From positions 558,001-622,000 of the forward strand of contig WACJ01000078.1 of assembly GCA_008973525.1 (NCBI GenBank): a stretch of DNA of 64,000 nucleotides, written 5' to 3'. Position numbers and translations under genes: made by a program. Below are positions 51,301-56,523 of the stretch, piece after piece (the stretch's first letter is position 1; every line of letters begins with the position of its first letter). The notes beneath the pieces were generated by a model that made no database searches, was not told the DNA's origin, and was given only the letters and a program-made list of their open reading frames with translations. The stretch is from Stenopsyche tienmushanensis (taxonomy: Eukaryota > Arthropoda > Insecta > Trichoptera > Stenopsychidae).

Positions 51301-54300
51301 AAATTTTGCTTCAAGACCGACCAGTCAATTGAGATCGACAAGTGGTGCGGCCCTGCACTTGGACTAGGATACCATCCCTCAGTTGGGTGCGATGGTGGCA
51401 GGAGGACATTTAGTTTATGCGGGGGTTACCTCCACCTGAACTTCATGCTGAGGGATATCGTCCAGTCGATGGTATTTATTGAGCTGGATTGTGATAGAGA
51501 GTAGTGTTGTACTTAAAAATACTAGATGTAGCTAAATAGACTAATAATTTACAATTGGGTTTGCGTTTTTCGGGTTAGTTAGCATTTTTGTTATAAGGGC
51601 TGGTAACATTAAGACGAGTCTGTGTGTTAGTTGGGTAATTAGGTCCGGTGTCTCGTTTGCCTGCGGGCAGGAGCAAGGGCATGAGCCAGGGCCCATGGGT
51701 TTACGGTTGTTCCAGGTTGTGGTTTCGGGCACGGTGTCGCAATCGGGACCGGTTGGTTAGTTACTAGTTGTGATCTCCGGTACTTGCTGTTGCATGTTGG
51801 TCTCTACAGGTATGAGTACTCTCCTTGCAGTCGAGACCAATGCTACAGTTCTGGATTTCATCATGTGCTTCGGAAAGGTCGAGCATCGATGGTAGTTTGC
51901 GGGGTATCCCTTGTTTTTTTGCATTTTTGATGATCGACTGTGCAGTTTCTGGCAGCGCGGTGAAACTCCTGGCATTTGAAACATTGACTTCCGCGAGTTT
52001 TCCTTTTCAGGGGCTCAACGGAGATGGTTAAGTCTAAAAGTTGATCTATTTTATGTATCTCCTTTATTCTGTCATTCCTCTCCTGTAGGGATTCTGAAGT
52101 CTCGGCTTTTTCAAAGTCCCAGGACTTCCCGGAACTCGAGACTTTTATTTTCTCTTCAATTATGTACAGATTATTTTTAAAGTAAATATTTGTATGTGTT
52201 ATATATGTATGTATATCTAAGTTAAAAGGACCACCTTGTTAATAACAAATTGTTTTTTTTTAAATACAGTTTTTTTACACCTTTATTTATTTGTTATGAA
52301 AATATACAAATAATTCAATAATGTAATCACAACTACTAAAACATTCAGATTTATATAAAAGTGAACATTTATCAATAGGTTTGTGTAATAAAATATGCTT
52401 TTAAAAATATGAATGCATTTAATGACGACTCAGACGACCAATTTCTTATTTTAGTAATAAATGTCGATATTATTGAGAAAACGCGTTCATTTTCAGTTGA
52501 TGTTGGCTTAATATTCAATAATGCTTTATGTAAAGAATTTAACTTTTGAGTCCGTTCCCCAGTTGATTGTAAAATTTTAAACTCGTTTAGTTTAGTTTTT
52601 TTTTAATGGAGAAATGTTTAGGTTTTTCGTTATCTGTCTATTTAATTCTCCCTCTATTGACTGTATTAAAATCTCAATAGGATCATCATCTGTCTTTTTT
52701 TCAGATACATCGATAACTTATCCTCAGAAAAAAGACGTTCCAATAAATTTTCTCCATATTTGAAATGCTTGCGATGAAGTCAGGCTTTTGTAAAAATTAT
52801 ATTAAACCAATATGCTGTTTGTTTCTTCTTTCTTCGATTTTAGTGCTGCATATATGTTGTTTAATAAAGTTTGATATTGAACATCTTCTCCAATAGAAAA
52901 TTTATAATAAAGTCAATAAACTTGGTGACTTACATTTCAATGTTGTGTTCTCATTACGATAATACTCGATTCGTTCCAAATATGGCCCATTTGCAATTTA
53001 AGTCTTTGTTTTCACGTCTAAGCATAACATAAATTCAATTCCAAATTCACTTTTTATATATTTTTGCAAATTTGCATTTTTTTTGTCCCTTTTCTAAAAA
53101 TGTTATAATTTTTCGAGTATTATTAAGAGCATCATAAAAGTTTGGATTCAAACTTACGATTTGATTTATAGTTTCTGAATTATCGTTTTCAGAGTCACTT
53201 TCTTCAGTGTTTTGTTCATCTTCATTGGAATAATTTAAATCTTTTACTGTTTCGATAAGTTTTGATAAGTTTTCTGGAACAATGTTTCAATTACATCTAG
53301 AATCTAGATGTATAGCATGATTTATGCAAAGTTCATTAACGACGGGACTTTCACGCCCAAACTTTTTCATCACATAAATTGTTGTTGCTACTATTTTACG
53401 TTCAAAATCAATTCTAAATTCACTTAACCGAATTTCAACAATTTTACGAATTTCAAAAGAATTACATTTTTCCGAAATGTAAGCAAGTCCTAGATTAAAT
53501 GTATCGTTTTCAGAATGTACTATAATATTAAAATATCTTTTAAAATTTATGTTCGTTCACTCATTTGTTGTCAAGCTAAAGCAAGCATTCACTTCTTTTA
53601 AGCCTTCTATATTGAAAATTACTTATTTTTTTTCGTAAAATTTTGAGATCAGTCTCATTATGTCGGATCAATTGTTTGACAATGAAAACCCTTTTAGTGT
53701 AAGATATTCCCGAATAGAATCACTATTCATAGTTCTTCTTATGGAAAAACATCCAGCGCTGTCATTTTCGTCTCATGTCATTTCGATAGTGTTCTAGGAT
53801 TTAATAAATACGAGTCCTTAGAAGTTTTTTGTAACGATAAAAACACACAAAATTAGTCGCTAAATGTAAGCGAAGGAAATCAAAATAGTAACTAATTATT
53901 ATGTGTATAGGATTATATTACATTGCATTTTTATTTTAATTCTTCTATTTCAGATCCGAGTCTAGTTAACAGCGTACATAAAAAAACAGGAGAAAGTTTT
54001 CTACATGTTGGTATTGATACGTTCTGGAAAAAAAATGATATTATAAGATTATTGGATTTAGTTGAAGAATACGGAGGCGATTTGGATAAAGTTAGTTACA
54101 AAAAGAAAGAAACACCACTAGAAAAATGTATCAGAAATAAAAGGTAATACTATTTACCAAATGTATTAAGCTATTTAATAAATAGGTCTATGTTTAATAT
54201 TAATTTTGTACTGCGACAGATTTGTTGAAGCTGCACTTCTTGTATCAATGAAAGCAGATTGTACGCAATACGCAATGTCCTTAGCCAGTATCAGGAAGCA

Positions 54301-54559
54301 AAAACTGTTGGTCCAGATGATGGTTGATGCAGGCGCCACTCCTCCACATCATTGGCCAAAACAAGTCCTTTCGCTCGAGAAAATAGCAACAATAGCATAC
54401 AGAAAGTATATTCCGCAAAAAGGATTTAGAAGGGCGATCAAATCCTTGGAAATAGGAATTTTCGAAGATATTTTGCTGCTTAAAAAGCAATATTGTAAAG
54501 TTTTAGAGATGGCTAACCGTAGCGAATTCTCATTTTTCTTTGATAACCTATATTTCTGA
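9227..54559 (+). CDS. Ankyrin-repeat protein with SOCS-box-like tail (paralogue 2), 19 coding exons
   Basis: Coding exons: 9227-9361, 13671-13806, 13884-14059, 14415-14637, 14712-14924, 18399-18583, 18667-18817, 27859-27989, 28538-28652, 28754-28833, 29171-29321, 37737-37780, 37877-37940, 44713-44888, 45932-46079, 46166-46305, 49395-49512, 53954-54143, 54220-54559. All introns are GT/AG and phases agree at every junction. The total is 2,916 nt (971 residues plus TGA). The ATG directly follows an acceptor and opens MTSKPTSSALPEQTAFDRRR. Ankyrin units run from exon 2 (GTGRTPLIHSVSLGDL) to exon 17. Among the best are WTALHHAAEGGYEDIFKLLL, GKTPLYVAAREGHEDII and GNTALHIAASKDF. The tail has LSLEKIATIAYRKYI, resembling a BC box plus SOCS box. 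I infer a role as a protein-binding scaffold or substrate adaptor for a cullin ligase, like ASB proteins. It is probably cytosolic, with no signal peptide or membrane segment. Exon 12 is the least certain. Confidence 0.8.
9570..11200 (+). pseudogene. Mutator-like (MULE-type) transposon remnant
   Basis: The open stretch at 10375-10638 encodes LSRDELLNRYLETKTKNNNESFNSLM. The pattern 'LL.RCL.G.T.N.NESFN..IW' marks Mutator-like transposase proteins common in arthropod genomes. After the stop, broken frames continue with ALQDYYEGT at about 10860-10890. The AT-rich tail at 10980-11150 recurs in similar form at about 55600-55740. Ends and target duplication were not found. It sits in intron 1. Confidence 0.5.
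11728..12600 (-). repeat. Dispersed repeat, RTE-like LINE 3' end plus LTR-like tail, copy 1
   Basis: A CATCATCATCAT run followed by CAGTCCACTACAGAACTATG and GGGCCTCTTC is the reverse complement of a typical arthropod RTE LINE 3' end (trinucleotide tail preceded by '..GGCCTATGT..CAGTGGAC'). The whole block to about 12600 is repeated at 32228-33107 with few changes. The downstream part (11840-12600) has no recognised domain. The unique flank 11380-11725 is GC-richer and opens TGTAACGTTGACC, but I could not pair it with a second LTR. Confidence 0.55.
13072..13200 (+). repeat. Left end of a long-inverted-repeat element
   Basis: The sequence starts AGGGCTGCCAACTCTGTCGC and matches the left end of the element at 41482-43189 for about 130 bp. 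A matching right end lies at 17215-17373. Exons 2-5 lie between these two ends, so they are either two separate truncated copies or a split pair. Confidence 0.6.
13671..14924 (+). CDS. Exons 2-5 of the ankyrin gene
   Basis: The four exons (13671-13806, 13884-14059, 14415-14637, 14712-14924) carry the cleanest ankyrin units. Exon 2 has GTGRTPLIHSVSLGDL. Exon 3 has WTALHHAAEGGYEDI and YTPLHIATYYERI. Exon 4 has GRTPLNLAIEEG and GENPVLMASKLGNF. Exon 5 has GLTLLHAAAEKN and GKSPLLVATELGYV. Introns 2 and 4 are short (77 and 74 bp) and free of transposons. Confidence 0.88.
15856..15935. repeat. hAT terminal repeat (CAGctcTTCTTAAACTT...GCGGACCCC)
   Basis: CAGCTCTTCTTAAACTTATG followed by two GCGGACCC motifs resembles the end of a hAT family that also appears at 21780-21870 (inverted) and 61155-61240. 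It is a solo end with no nearby partner of the same age. Confidence 0.4.
15960..17373 (-). mobile_element. Long-inverted-repeat element, right portion with hAT coding relic (copy A)
   Basis: Bases from about 15990 to 17373 align with 42190-43189. The minus strand at 16623-16880 encodes a broken version of the hAT segment seen better at 42545-42760, including NEINAKQIK. The right end TTGGCAGCCCT at 17363-17373 is the inverted counterpart of 13072. The flank CCGAATTAACGTGCGGTCAC (17400 onward) is also shared with copy B (43206 onward), so the conserved unit extends beyond the inverted repeat. A piggyBac MITE is inserted at 16979-17108. Confidence 0.5.
16975..17108. mobile_element. piggyBac-type MITE with TTAA target duplication
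   Basis: TTAA at 16975-16978 and at 17105-17108 bound a 126-bp insert with imperfect inverted ends (GTCTTTCAGA at left, TCTGAAAGGG at right). The paralogous sequence at 42851-42854 has a single TTAA and no insert, so the empty site is visible. Confidence 0.75.
17438..17770 (+). pseudogene. Penelope-like retroelement, C-terminal endonuclease fragment
   Basis: The open stretch 17438-17653 reads EQALREHVMKNDHHIDF, then ARKAIEIEKRKN and VNRDDG. The order 'EH..K..H.IDF..TK.L......R..REAIEI.K...N.NREDG' is typical of the C-terminal part of Penelope-like element proteins next to the GIY-YIG endonuclease. It stops early, at a TAG after SVPIALW. Downstream, at 17721-17750, is a 30-bp block repeated at 56524-56553, probably part of the same element's untranslated end. 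Confidence 0.5.
18245..18295. repeat. Purine-rich low-complexity tract
   Basis: About 50 bases of almost pure A/G (GAGAGAGAGAGG and variants) lie about 100 bp upstream of exon 6. This is simple sequence with no other signal. Confidence 0.6.
18399..18817 (+). CDS. Exons 6-7 of the ankyrin gene
   Basis: The exons are 18399-18583 and 18667-18817, separated by an 83-bp intron. Exon 6 carries ADINQRDPCGKTPLYVAARE and PTALHVAVFKKHKEIL. Exon 7 carries GQTPLLLAMLEDNAHAV. Phases 1 to 0 and 0 to 1 fit both neighbours. Confidence 0.85.
19269..19791. mobile_element. piggyBac-type MITE, about 520 bp, TTAA-flanked
   Basis: TTAA followed by CCCTTTGAGCGG (19269-19284) and ACGAAAGGG followed by TTAA (19779-19791) form TTAA-flanked inverted ends with the CCCTTT/AAAGGG signature of piggyBac. 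A perfect palindrome, GCCGTACCGGTACGGC, lies just inside the left end. No coding sequence was seen. Confidence 0.65.
20131..20174. repeat. Paired hAT-like inverted ends, 44 bp
   Basis: CAGCGGTTCTT and AAGAACCGCTG face each other with 22 bp between. It looks like a collapsed hAT element with only the two termini left. No 8-bp flanking duplication was found. Confidence 0.35.
20180..21870 (-). pseudogene. Decayed hAT transposase (ZBED5/SCAND3-like)
   Basis: From high to low coordinate on the minus strand there are AVKASYEVSLPAKAGKPHNI and ISLSNDTVKNRNDNM (21541-21330), QLDEST (about 21250), TDEAREMSGAKTELIALI (about 21070-21010), IIWNHCSIHRESLASK (about 20990-20945), and CEEMGSQHTHVLLHAEVRWL with frame changes (about 20845-20780). 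This is the family order around the catalytic D and the conserved 'HC.IHR' helix. Stops and frameshifts are frequent. The upstream end near 21790-21860 carries the GCGGACCCC terminal repeat. Confidence 0.7.
22130..22740. other. Unassigned intronic stretch with a short direct repeat
   Basis: TTTTGTTATGGACAG occurs at about 22126 and again at about 22182. Slightly GC-richer sequence with a 61-residue open frame follows, but no domain was recognised. It might be part of an LTR element. I could not find paired LTRs. Confidence 0.2.
22890..23566 (+). pseudogene. Internally deleted hAT element with BED zinc finger
   Basis: The plus strand encodes CTHCPKQITCKRSNTTGLVR (about 22950-23010), a BED-type zinc finger with its CxxC pair. 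After frame breaks it encodes ATTTDGVSVMKKFGRESPVI and NELCINHAIHL (about 23158-23250) and an acidic tail to a stop at about 23390. The right terminus reads CCGAGATTTCAGAATCTCTA (ending about 23566) and matches, inverted, the left terminus of the related element at 52086. The C-terminal dimerisation region is missing. Confidence 0.6.
23933..24245 (-). pseudogene. RTE/Jockey-like LINE reverse transcriptase, C-terminal fragment
   Basis: The minus strand reads LKWHWAGHICRRDDGRWGRK, VSEWRPRAGKRSVDRPPARW and AYVQQWTD, ending with a stop at 23936. This is the well-known C-terminal signature 'KW.GHI.R..D.RW......W.P..G.R..GRP..RW.DD......W' of insect LINE ORF2 proteins. A short CATCATAATCAGC string at the 3' side fits the tail. 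It is truncated at the 5' end. Confidence 0.75.
24426..24797. mobile_element. hAT element, right-end fragment (same family as 6593-8065)
   Basis: Bases 24428-24797 match discontinuous parts of 7110-8065 closely and end in GGTTGAGAATCACTG. The coding C-terminus present in the other copy is missing: the match jumps from about 7315 to about 7918. It is therefore a second, more deleted derivative. The left end is truncated. Confidence 0.7.
24826..24900 (+). repeat. hAT terminal repeat (CAGGGGTCG...GCGGCTC)
   Basis: CAGGGGTCGACAACCAGCGG followed by repeated GCGGCTCTTT matches the left end of the hAT at 58569-60685. No right end was found nearby, so only the left arm of a second copy is recognised. 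Confidence 0.5.
25195..27344 (+). pseudogene. pogo/Tigger transposase relic, split by a nested hAT
   Basis: The plus strand reads EGFDEDFIYNADETGL (about 25308-25360), which contains the first catalytic aspartate. Then come LSLLVIGKSNNPRCFKNTKS (about 25470-25530) and WCEKQFIPEVKK (about 25600-25640). An acidic tail (25915-26100) ends LDVT, and the last residues, EWLENQEE, resume at about 27095 after the nested insertion at 26104-27092. The right terminus GATAATCAAGGTTCTACTG ends at 27344 before TA. The same terminus is on the Tigger at 31019-32173. The N-terminus and left end are missing, and several stops are present. Confidence 0.7.
26104..27092 (-). mobile_element. hAT remnant nested in the Tigger C-terminus
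   Basis: The insertion splits the Tigger frame between ...GTCACCAT (to 26103) and ACCATGGAATGG (from about 27093), with CACCAT/GACCAT as a likely partial target duplication. On the minus strand the internal C-terminus reads IKPTSTATERVFSTAGKTK (about 26370-26310), the hAT dimerisation-domain signature. Both ends carry repeated TATTCGGATA/TATCCGGATA strings, also seen in the related element at 45032. Confidence 0.65.
27347..27682. other. Possible solo LTR
   Basis: A GC-richer stretch begins TGTTGCGAATCC (27351), holds AATAAA near its end (27648) and could end ...CAAACA. The shape (TG...CA with a poly(A) signal) suggests a solo LTR, but no target duplication or second copy was seen. Confidence 0.25.
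27859..29321 (+). CDS. Exons 8-11 of the ankyrin gene
   Basis: Exons 27859-27989 (GVTPIDILRRSVNLKLFAAY), 28538-28652 (VEYVEALLQNGAKI), 28754-28833 (LPKFLSLAVRANNVEM) and 29171-29321 (INKIIQSGIELN, LEVAEALLQAGCEH). The units here are diverged from the ankyrin consensus. Donor and acceptor sites are clear and phases match. A hAT-like end, CAGGGGTGGCCAACGCAAAT, at 28051 is inserted in the intron after exon 8. Confidence 0.8.
28051..28130. repeat. hAT-like terminal repeat in intron 8
   Basis: CAGGGGTGGCCAACGCAAAT then CTTGCGGCCAC and GCGGGCCACA is typical of one hAT terminus. Only this end was seen. Confidence 0.35.
29780..30850 (+). pseudogene. R1-like LINE ORF2 relic with internal deletion
   Basis: The plus strand carries ATAFDNTW (about 30130), then MGCPQGSVLGRVLWNVLLDD (30235-30295), which is reverse transcriptase motif 4 in the R1 clade. 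It then jumps directly to VSWQERWSSSVVSRHLLRFF (about 30468-30530), a C-terminal segment equivalent to TSWQERWSASTSGRHLFLFF of the element at 34600-37265. The YADD motif and thumb are missing. GC content is above the surroundings. A 3' untranslated stretch probably runs to about 30850. Confidence 0.7.
31019..32173 (-). mobile_element. Non-autonomous pogo/Tigger element, 1,155 bp, TA-flanked
   Basis: The left end CAGTAGAACCTCGATTATCT and the right end ATAATGGAGGTTCTACTG are inverted repeats bounded by TA on both sides (31017-31018 and 32174-32175). The minus strand at 31081-31275 encodes the Tigger C-terminus (SEAFQCLDVAMKWLEKQK). No catalytic domain is present, so the element is an internally deleted derivative of the family whose longer relic is at 25195-27344. 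Confidence 0.8.
32228..33107 (-). repeat. Dispersed repeat, RTE-like LINE 3' end plus tail, copy 2
   Basis: It is close in sequence to 11728-12600, from the CATCATCATCAT run to TAAAATCGTATAAG. Both copies are in introns of the same gene and in the same orientation. The region 33108-34580 that follows shows no recognised feature apart from short AT-rich open frames. Confidence 0.6.
34583..37691. mobile_element. Inverted-repeat (Tigger-like) element carrying an R1-like insertion
   Basis: CAGTCAGTTCTCGAC at about 34584-34598 and its inverted form GTCGAGAACTGACTG at about 37677-37691 bound the region. The right end is followed by TA, while the left flank is AA, a decayed TA duplication. The outer element's own sequence is mainly 37270-37691. 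The rest is the R1-like LINE. Confidence 0.5.
34600..37265 (-). pseudogene. R1-clade LINE ORF2 (endonuclease plus reverse transcriptase), degenerate
   Basis: From high to low coordinate on the minus strand: an AP-endonuclease segment with DVNARSSLWSP and CSDHRLI (37166-36860); a linker (36886-36416); reverse transcriptase with ALGRRKAPGIDRIDG (about 36150), GAFDNAWWAMI (about 35770), MGCPQGSVLGPVLWNVLLDD (about 35620-35560) and FAYADD (about 35515); and a C-terminal segment to 34695 with TSWQERWSASTSGRHLF. The domain order and motifs fit the R1/TRAS clade. Frames shift several times and the 5' end is missing, so it is not active. GC content is markedly above the host DNA. Confidence 0.85.
37737..37940 (+). 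CDS. Exons 12-13 of the ankyrin gene (small exons)
   Basis: Exon 12 (37737-37780, 44 nt, FLPNFLESRIIHN) and exon 13 (37877-37940, 64 nt, SFDDMNATSLMEFVKKTISS) restore the phase between exons 11 and 14. Exon 12 starts after ATTTAG and ends before GTAAGT. A 20-nt alternative using the acceptor CTTTTTAG (37761-37780) has the same phase. Their small size makes them the least certain part of the model. Confidence 0.55.
37941..39411. other. Intron segment with unassigned coding-like and LTR-like sequence
   Basis: Minus-strand open stretches at 38243-38506 and 38015-38242 look coding-like in composition but match no family I recognise. The block 38640-39060 is GC-richer and LTR-like in texture. From 39070 to 39411 nothing is seen except AT-rich DNA. 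Confidence 0.25.
39426..41421 (-). mobile_element. ORF1-only LINE derivative (HAL1-like), R1 clade, with 14-bp target duplication
   Basis: TCGCCTTTATGCCT flanks the element at 39412-39425 and 41422-41435. The 3' end (left) is a T run (A tail on the minus strand). Next comes a 3' region (39433-39660) closely matching 58810-59060, the 3' end of the R1-like insertion there. Directly after it is a Gag-like ORF1 (40116-40712, continued at 39666-40022) with CCHC knuckles. CRAFGHTSTNC, CSGSGHRASGC and CPLCGKKG are visible. The N-terminal part starts near 41006. No endonuclease or reverse transcriptase is present. The ORF1 knuckles join straight to the last codons of ORF2 (WREYVEEILNAKEGS, out of frame). 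The right-hand 400 bp is probably the 5'UTR. Confidence 0.75.
40116..41006 (-). pseudogene. R1-like Gag/ORF1 protein, N-terminal and central part
   Basis: The minus strand carries a long lysine/arginine-rich open stretch (40116-40712). It includes ARQQQPAPLQ-like low complexity and an RRTRRGDLLVTLPKG segment, which resembles the conserved core just before the zinc knuckles in R1-clade ORF1 proteins. Upstream sequence to 41006 (MEPPQPMELSLRQRRSK) is separated by a stop. The knuckle region continues in another frame at 39666-40022. At least one frameshift and one stop are needed to link the pieces. Confidence 0.6.
41482..43189 (-). mobile_element. Long-inverted-repeat element with hAT relic (copy B), TA-flanked
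   Basis: The ends AGGGCTGCCAACTCTGTC and GACAGAGTTGGCAGCCCT start inverted repeats of about 150 bp (41482-41635 against 43035-43189), each with TA at the boundary. On the minus strand 42545-42760 encodes MAEQVTVFRNKIVMQRESLE and NEINAKQIKKLI, which resembles the central helical part of GTF2IRD2/ZBED-type hAT transposases. A piggyBac fragment entered the left repeat at TTAA 41631. Confidence 0.6.
41631..42180 (-). pseudogene. piggyBac transposase C-terminal fragment
   Basis: TTAA then CCCTTTGCACTCC at 41631-41647 is a piggyBac-type end. On the minus strand (about 41905-41800) the sequence reads VGVNTTNQLVTSYCFMHKTL and KYWIKLILFGEF, equivalent to the 'MGGVD..DQL...Y....K..KWW..VFF' block after the catalytic region. 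The rest is too decayed to follow and the other terminus is missing. Confidence 0.55.
43389..44520 (-). pseudogene. mariner element relic
   Basis: The inverted ends AAGTTGATGCATAAATAACG (left) and TTTTATATGCATCAACCT (right) lie next to TA. The minus strand holds a helix-turn-helix segment (44005-44298): FAKFRYGILSRANEDRAVRP, SGVAMKMDINQTTVVRHL, and CDVWVPN. These match the N-terminal DNA-binding half of mariner transposase. The downstream catalytic region is scrambled by stops. Confidence 0.7.
44713..46305 (+). CDS. Exons 14-16 of the ankyrin gene
   Basis: Exon 14 (44713-44888) has FGNSVLHRAATLEDLEILK and GNTALHIAASKDF. Exon 15 (45932-46079) has VEFLLARGADLNIKDYSGDT and PLWDSVNKV. Exon 16 (46166-46305) has QNFVQHVVEKGNVRLLQEL and no clear consensus repeat. 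Splice sites and phases agree. A hAT relic occupies the intron at 45032-45725. Confidence 0.85.
45032..45725 (+). pseudogene. hAT transposase relic in intron 14
   Basis: It starts TAGGGATTCCAATTCGG with TATCCGGATA repeats, the same terminus type as 26104-27092. The plus strand reads APMEVAINELNNNNATLTTA (about 45222-45282) and an open stretch 45448-45720 with no further family mark. The first segment fits the 'L.P...A...L....ATLLTAEG' helix of hAT proteins. The right end was not found. Confidence 0.5.
46306..47163. other. AT-rich intron, nothing recognised
   Basis: This is the left part of intron 16, before the duplicated block begins. It contains a G-rich spot (GCGAGGGAGGGGGGGAGG, about 46594) and otherwise AT-rich DNA without repeats or coding signal that I can name. 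Confidence 0.4.
47164..49889 (+). repeat. Duplicated block, downstream copy (pairs with 26-2571)
   Basis: It is colinear with the upstream copy and includes exon 17. The SINE-like head (47190-47270), the acidic remnant (47580-48050) and the piggyBac fragment ending AAAGGGTTAA (about 49272-49281) are all present. This copy retains about 200 bp around 47620-47900 that the upstream copy has lost, and has lost part of the piggyBac core around 48200. Confidence 0.85.
49395..49512 (+). CDS. Exon 17 of the ankyrin gene
   Basis: It encodes EMLEYFISVFRDGDENGENA, LFGALYYGRLNLMQDILRLG. It is the counterpart of 2067-2205 in paralogue 1 but keeps the ankyrin helix pattern (ALFGALYYGRLNLMQDIL). Confidence 0.85.
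50200..51110 (-). pseudogene. hAT transposase relic, C-terminal part (GTF2IRD2/ZBED-like)
   Basis: The minus strand at 50249-50551 reads FSNLKDVYLRISSCLGSTYL and YESSFSHMTYIKSKLRTNLT. This is the conserved dimerisation region 'P.L......L...GSTY.CE..FS.M..IKSK.R..LTD'. Upstream, 50804-51109 carries NLQWWAVKMGFLHFAEEMTI, probably an earlier segment of the same protein. Both lie in intron 17 and are absent from the paralogue 1 intron. Confidence 0.6.
51540..52045 (-). pseudogene. Jockey-like LINE ORF1 (Gag) fragment
   Basis: On the minus strand CFKCQEFHRAARNC (about 51985-51945) is a slightly decayed CCHC knuckle. GYPANYHRCSTFPKHM (about 51905-51860, another frame) matches the 'HPA.YRGC..F' motif typical of Jockey-clade Gag. 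A proline/glutamine-rich stretch follows toward 51660. The region 51300-51500 is also GC-richer but not assigned. Confidence 0.55.
52086..53850 (-). pseudogene. hAT transposase relic, same family as 22890-23566
   Basis: The left end TAGGGATTCTGAAGTCTCGG is the inverted form of the end near 23566. From high to low coordinate the minus strand has MKKFGRESPVVNELCINHAI (about 53370-53310), YSNEDEQNTEESDSENDNSE (about 53240-53180) and the C-terminal IKPTSTENERVFS with ITKIRNWSSESSLNAFIFLK (about 52530-52400). It keeps the dimerisation region that the 22.9 kb copy lacks. Frames are broken throughout. The right terminus is unclear. Confidence 0.6.
53954..54559 (+). CDS. Exons 18-19 of the ankyrin gene (C-terminal SOCS-like region)
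   Basis: Exon 18 (53954-54143) encodes DPSLVNSVHKKTGESFLHVG and LEKCIRNKR. Exon 19 (54220-54559) encodes MKADCTQYAMSLASIRKQKL, then VDAGATPP, LSLEKIATIAYRKYI and the stop TGA at 54557-54559. The 76-bp intron between them is conserved in length with paralogue 1. The SLxxxA.. motif followed by a basic helix and an IKSL/LLL segment resembles BC box plus SOCS box. Confidence 0.85.
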
Positions 54560-54589
54560 TAGTTGTCAGTGTTATCCGGTTAGTTGTAT

Positions 54590-56090
54590 ATGTATTATAT
54601 ACACCCAAACCTCTTTTTGTGCGATTTCGAAGTTATGCGGTTTTTTTTAAGTATTTTTTTAATTTCGGAAAGAATACGTATCGAGATATTTTGGATAATA
54701 TTAAAAATAAATTATCAACATTAATCGAAATTTGGAAAAAAATTACAATTTTGGACTGTTTAAATCGGGGGTAAATAAGAGGCGTGGATTTTTGTGCGCG
54801 ATTAAAACATTTTTCATTTTAAAAGGTCAAACATTCGAACAATTAGATGACCATAATTGGATTCATCAATATTTGAAGCAGTTTGTATAAATTGACTCGG
54901 CGTTTTTGACCGATATTTGTGAAAAATGAAATAATGTTTTCAAATCTAAAATACAGTTTAGGATAAATACATTTTTGAAAAAATCTTTTGCACATTTTCC
55001 AAGGATGGAAAAAGTGATTAGTGAAAATATTTTTGACGTAATATTATATATTATTCATCTGAAGACATTTTTAGAGCAATTTGAAAATAGATTTCGGTAA
55101 TTTTCCATAACCGAAACTATTTTTTTTAAACCCTTTCACGTTACTAAAATTGCTAATTCCAAAGCAAAAATTCTTCAGACACCAAAAATTGAAGAAGAAA
55201 TTTTAGATATACAAAATGATAATCTTAATATTGAACGGACTGGATGAAAACAATTGAAAATTTAGCTGATCATGAAAAGCACACATAAATTTATATTATT
55301 ATATTAATATGCTTAAAATGTATGAAAATCTTTTTTTTATCCGGACTCCCTTTTCTCTTAAATCTCAAGTATGTCCGTTACCACAACCCCTGGTTTAAAT
55401 CATGTTGCATATACTATCGCTGAATTACAACCATAACCTTTAAGGGGGTATTTTAGTCGAGAATTTTGAAAAAATCTATTTTGATTATTTTTTTAATCTT
55501 TTGATTTTTAAAAATACATCCTCCAAAAAAAAAACCAAAATTCCAGTTACTTATGGAGCCATTTTAGTTATATAGGCAACTAAGCCGGTAATTCTTTAAA
55601 CGTTTTTTTCTCGAAACTACTTTTTTCAACACGGTTTATATCATATCTCAAGTTCTAACTGACTGATTTATTTTAAATTGAGTACGAACTTTTTCCATAT
55701 AGCCTTCTATTGTTTCTACCAGATTTATGTCAAAATTTAATTTGTAACTATTTTTTTAAAAATTAAAACTGAAAAGATAAGGCCAAAAATGACTTTTTTT
55801 AAAACAGTCCCATTTCGTAAAAATATTTTTTTTGAGGTACAGACTATAGCGAAATCCTTACTAATTAAGAATTATATTGTTAAAAATAGAAAATCTATGT
55901 TAAAAATGTAATTTTTTGATTGCCTTATAGTTTTCCTGATTTTTTATTAACTTTTTTATAGCTGTTTCAAAGTTACGCGATTTTTTTAAATCCATGGAAC
56001 GTATCTTCACTTTTTCTATGTAAGTCATAGCTTTTTTTTGGTGCGATTTTTCGCGGAACGCATCTACCGCACAAGCTTTAAATACTTTAT
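54590..56090 (+). mobile_element. Transposon block inserted in the gene's 3' flank, with a hAT relic
   Basis: This block interrupts sequence that is contiguous in paralogue 1. At 54890-55250 the plus strand reads LTDICEK, FRINTFLKKSFAHFPRMEKV and FKPFHVTKIANSKAKI, which fit the central helices of FAM200/ZBED5-type hAT transposases. Tigger-like strings TTTGTGCGATTT occur at 54618 and 56038. Ends were not resolved. Confidence 0.45.
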
Positions 56091-56523
56091 GTTATTGTAA
56101 TATTGTGTTGTAATATGTCTATAAAAATTATAATAAATTAAAAAAATAACTTCAATGGTGTCAACTTATTCAATAATCAAACCAAATTTTATCAAAGTTT
56201 CTTCATGCAATCATAGATGTCACTATAAATATTAAAACTAAGACTTGCATTTTGTAAATAAAGTAAAAGCTTTTTAAGGTAAACAAAAAATTTGTAATGT
56301 TTCCAAACTTCCGTTTTTGCAGAATTCATTGATTCCTAAACAATCGGGTTGGTGTGTCTCTTAGCTTGTTCTTACTGAATGTCGGTGAAAGACTGAAGAC
56401 ACATTAATTTCAAAATATATTTATATGGAGTTTTTGAGATTTACGCGATTCATATTTATATGATTTTAATTTTCAAAATGTTTGAAAAATCCGAGTGTTC
56501 GATCGGTAGTGAATCCATGATAA

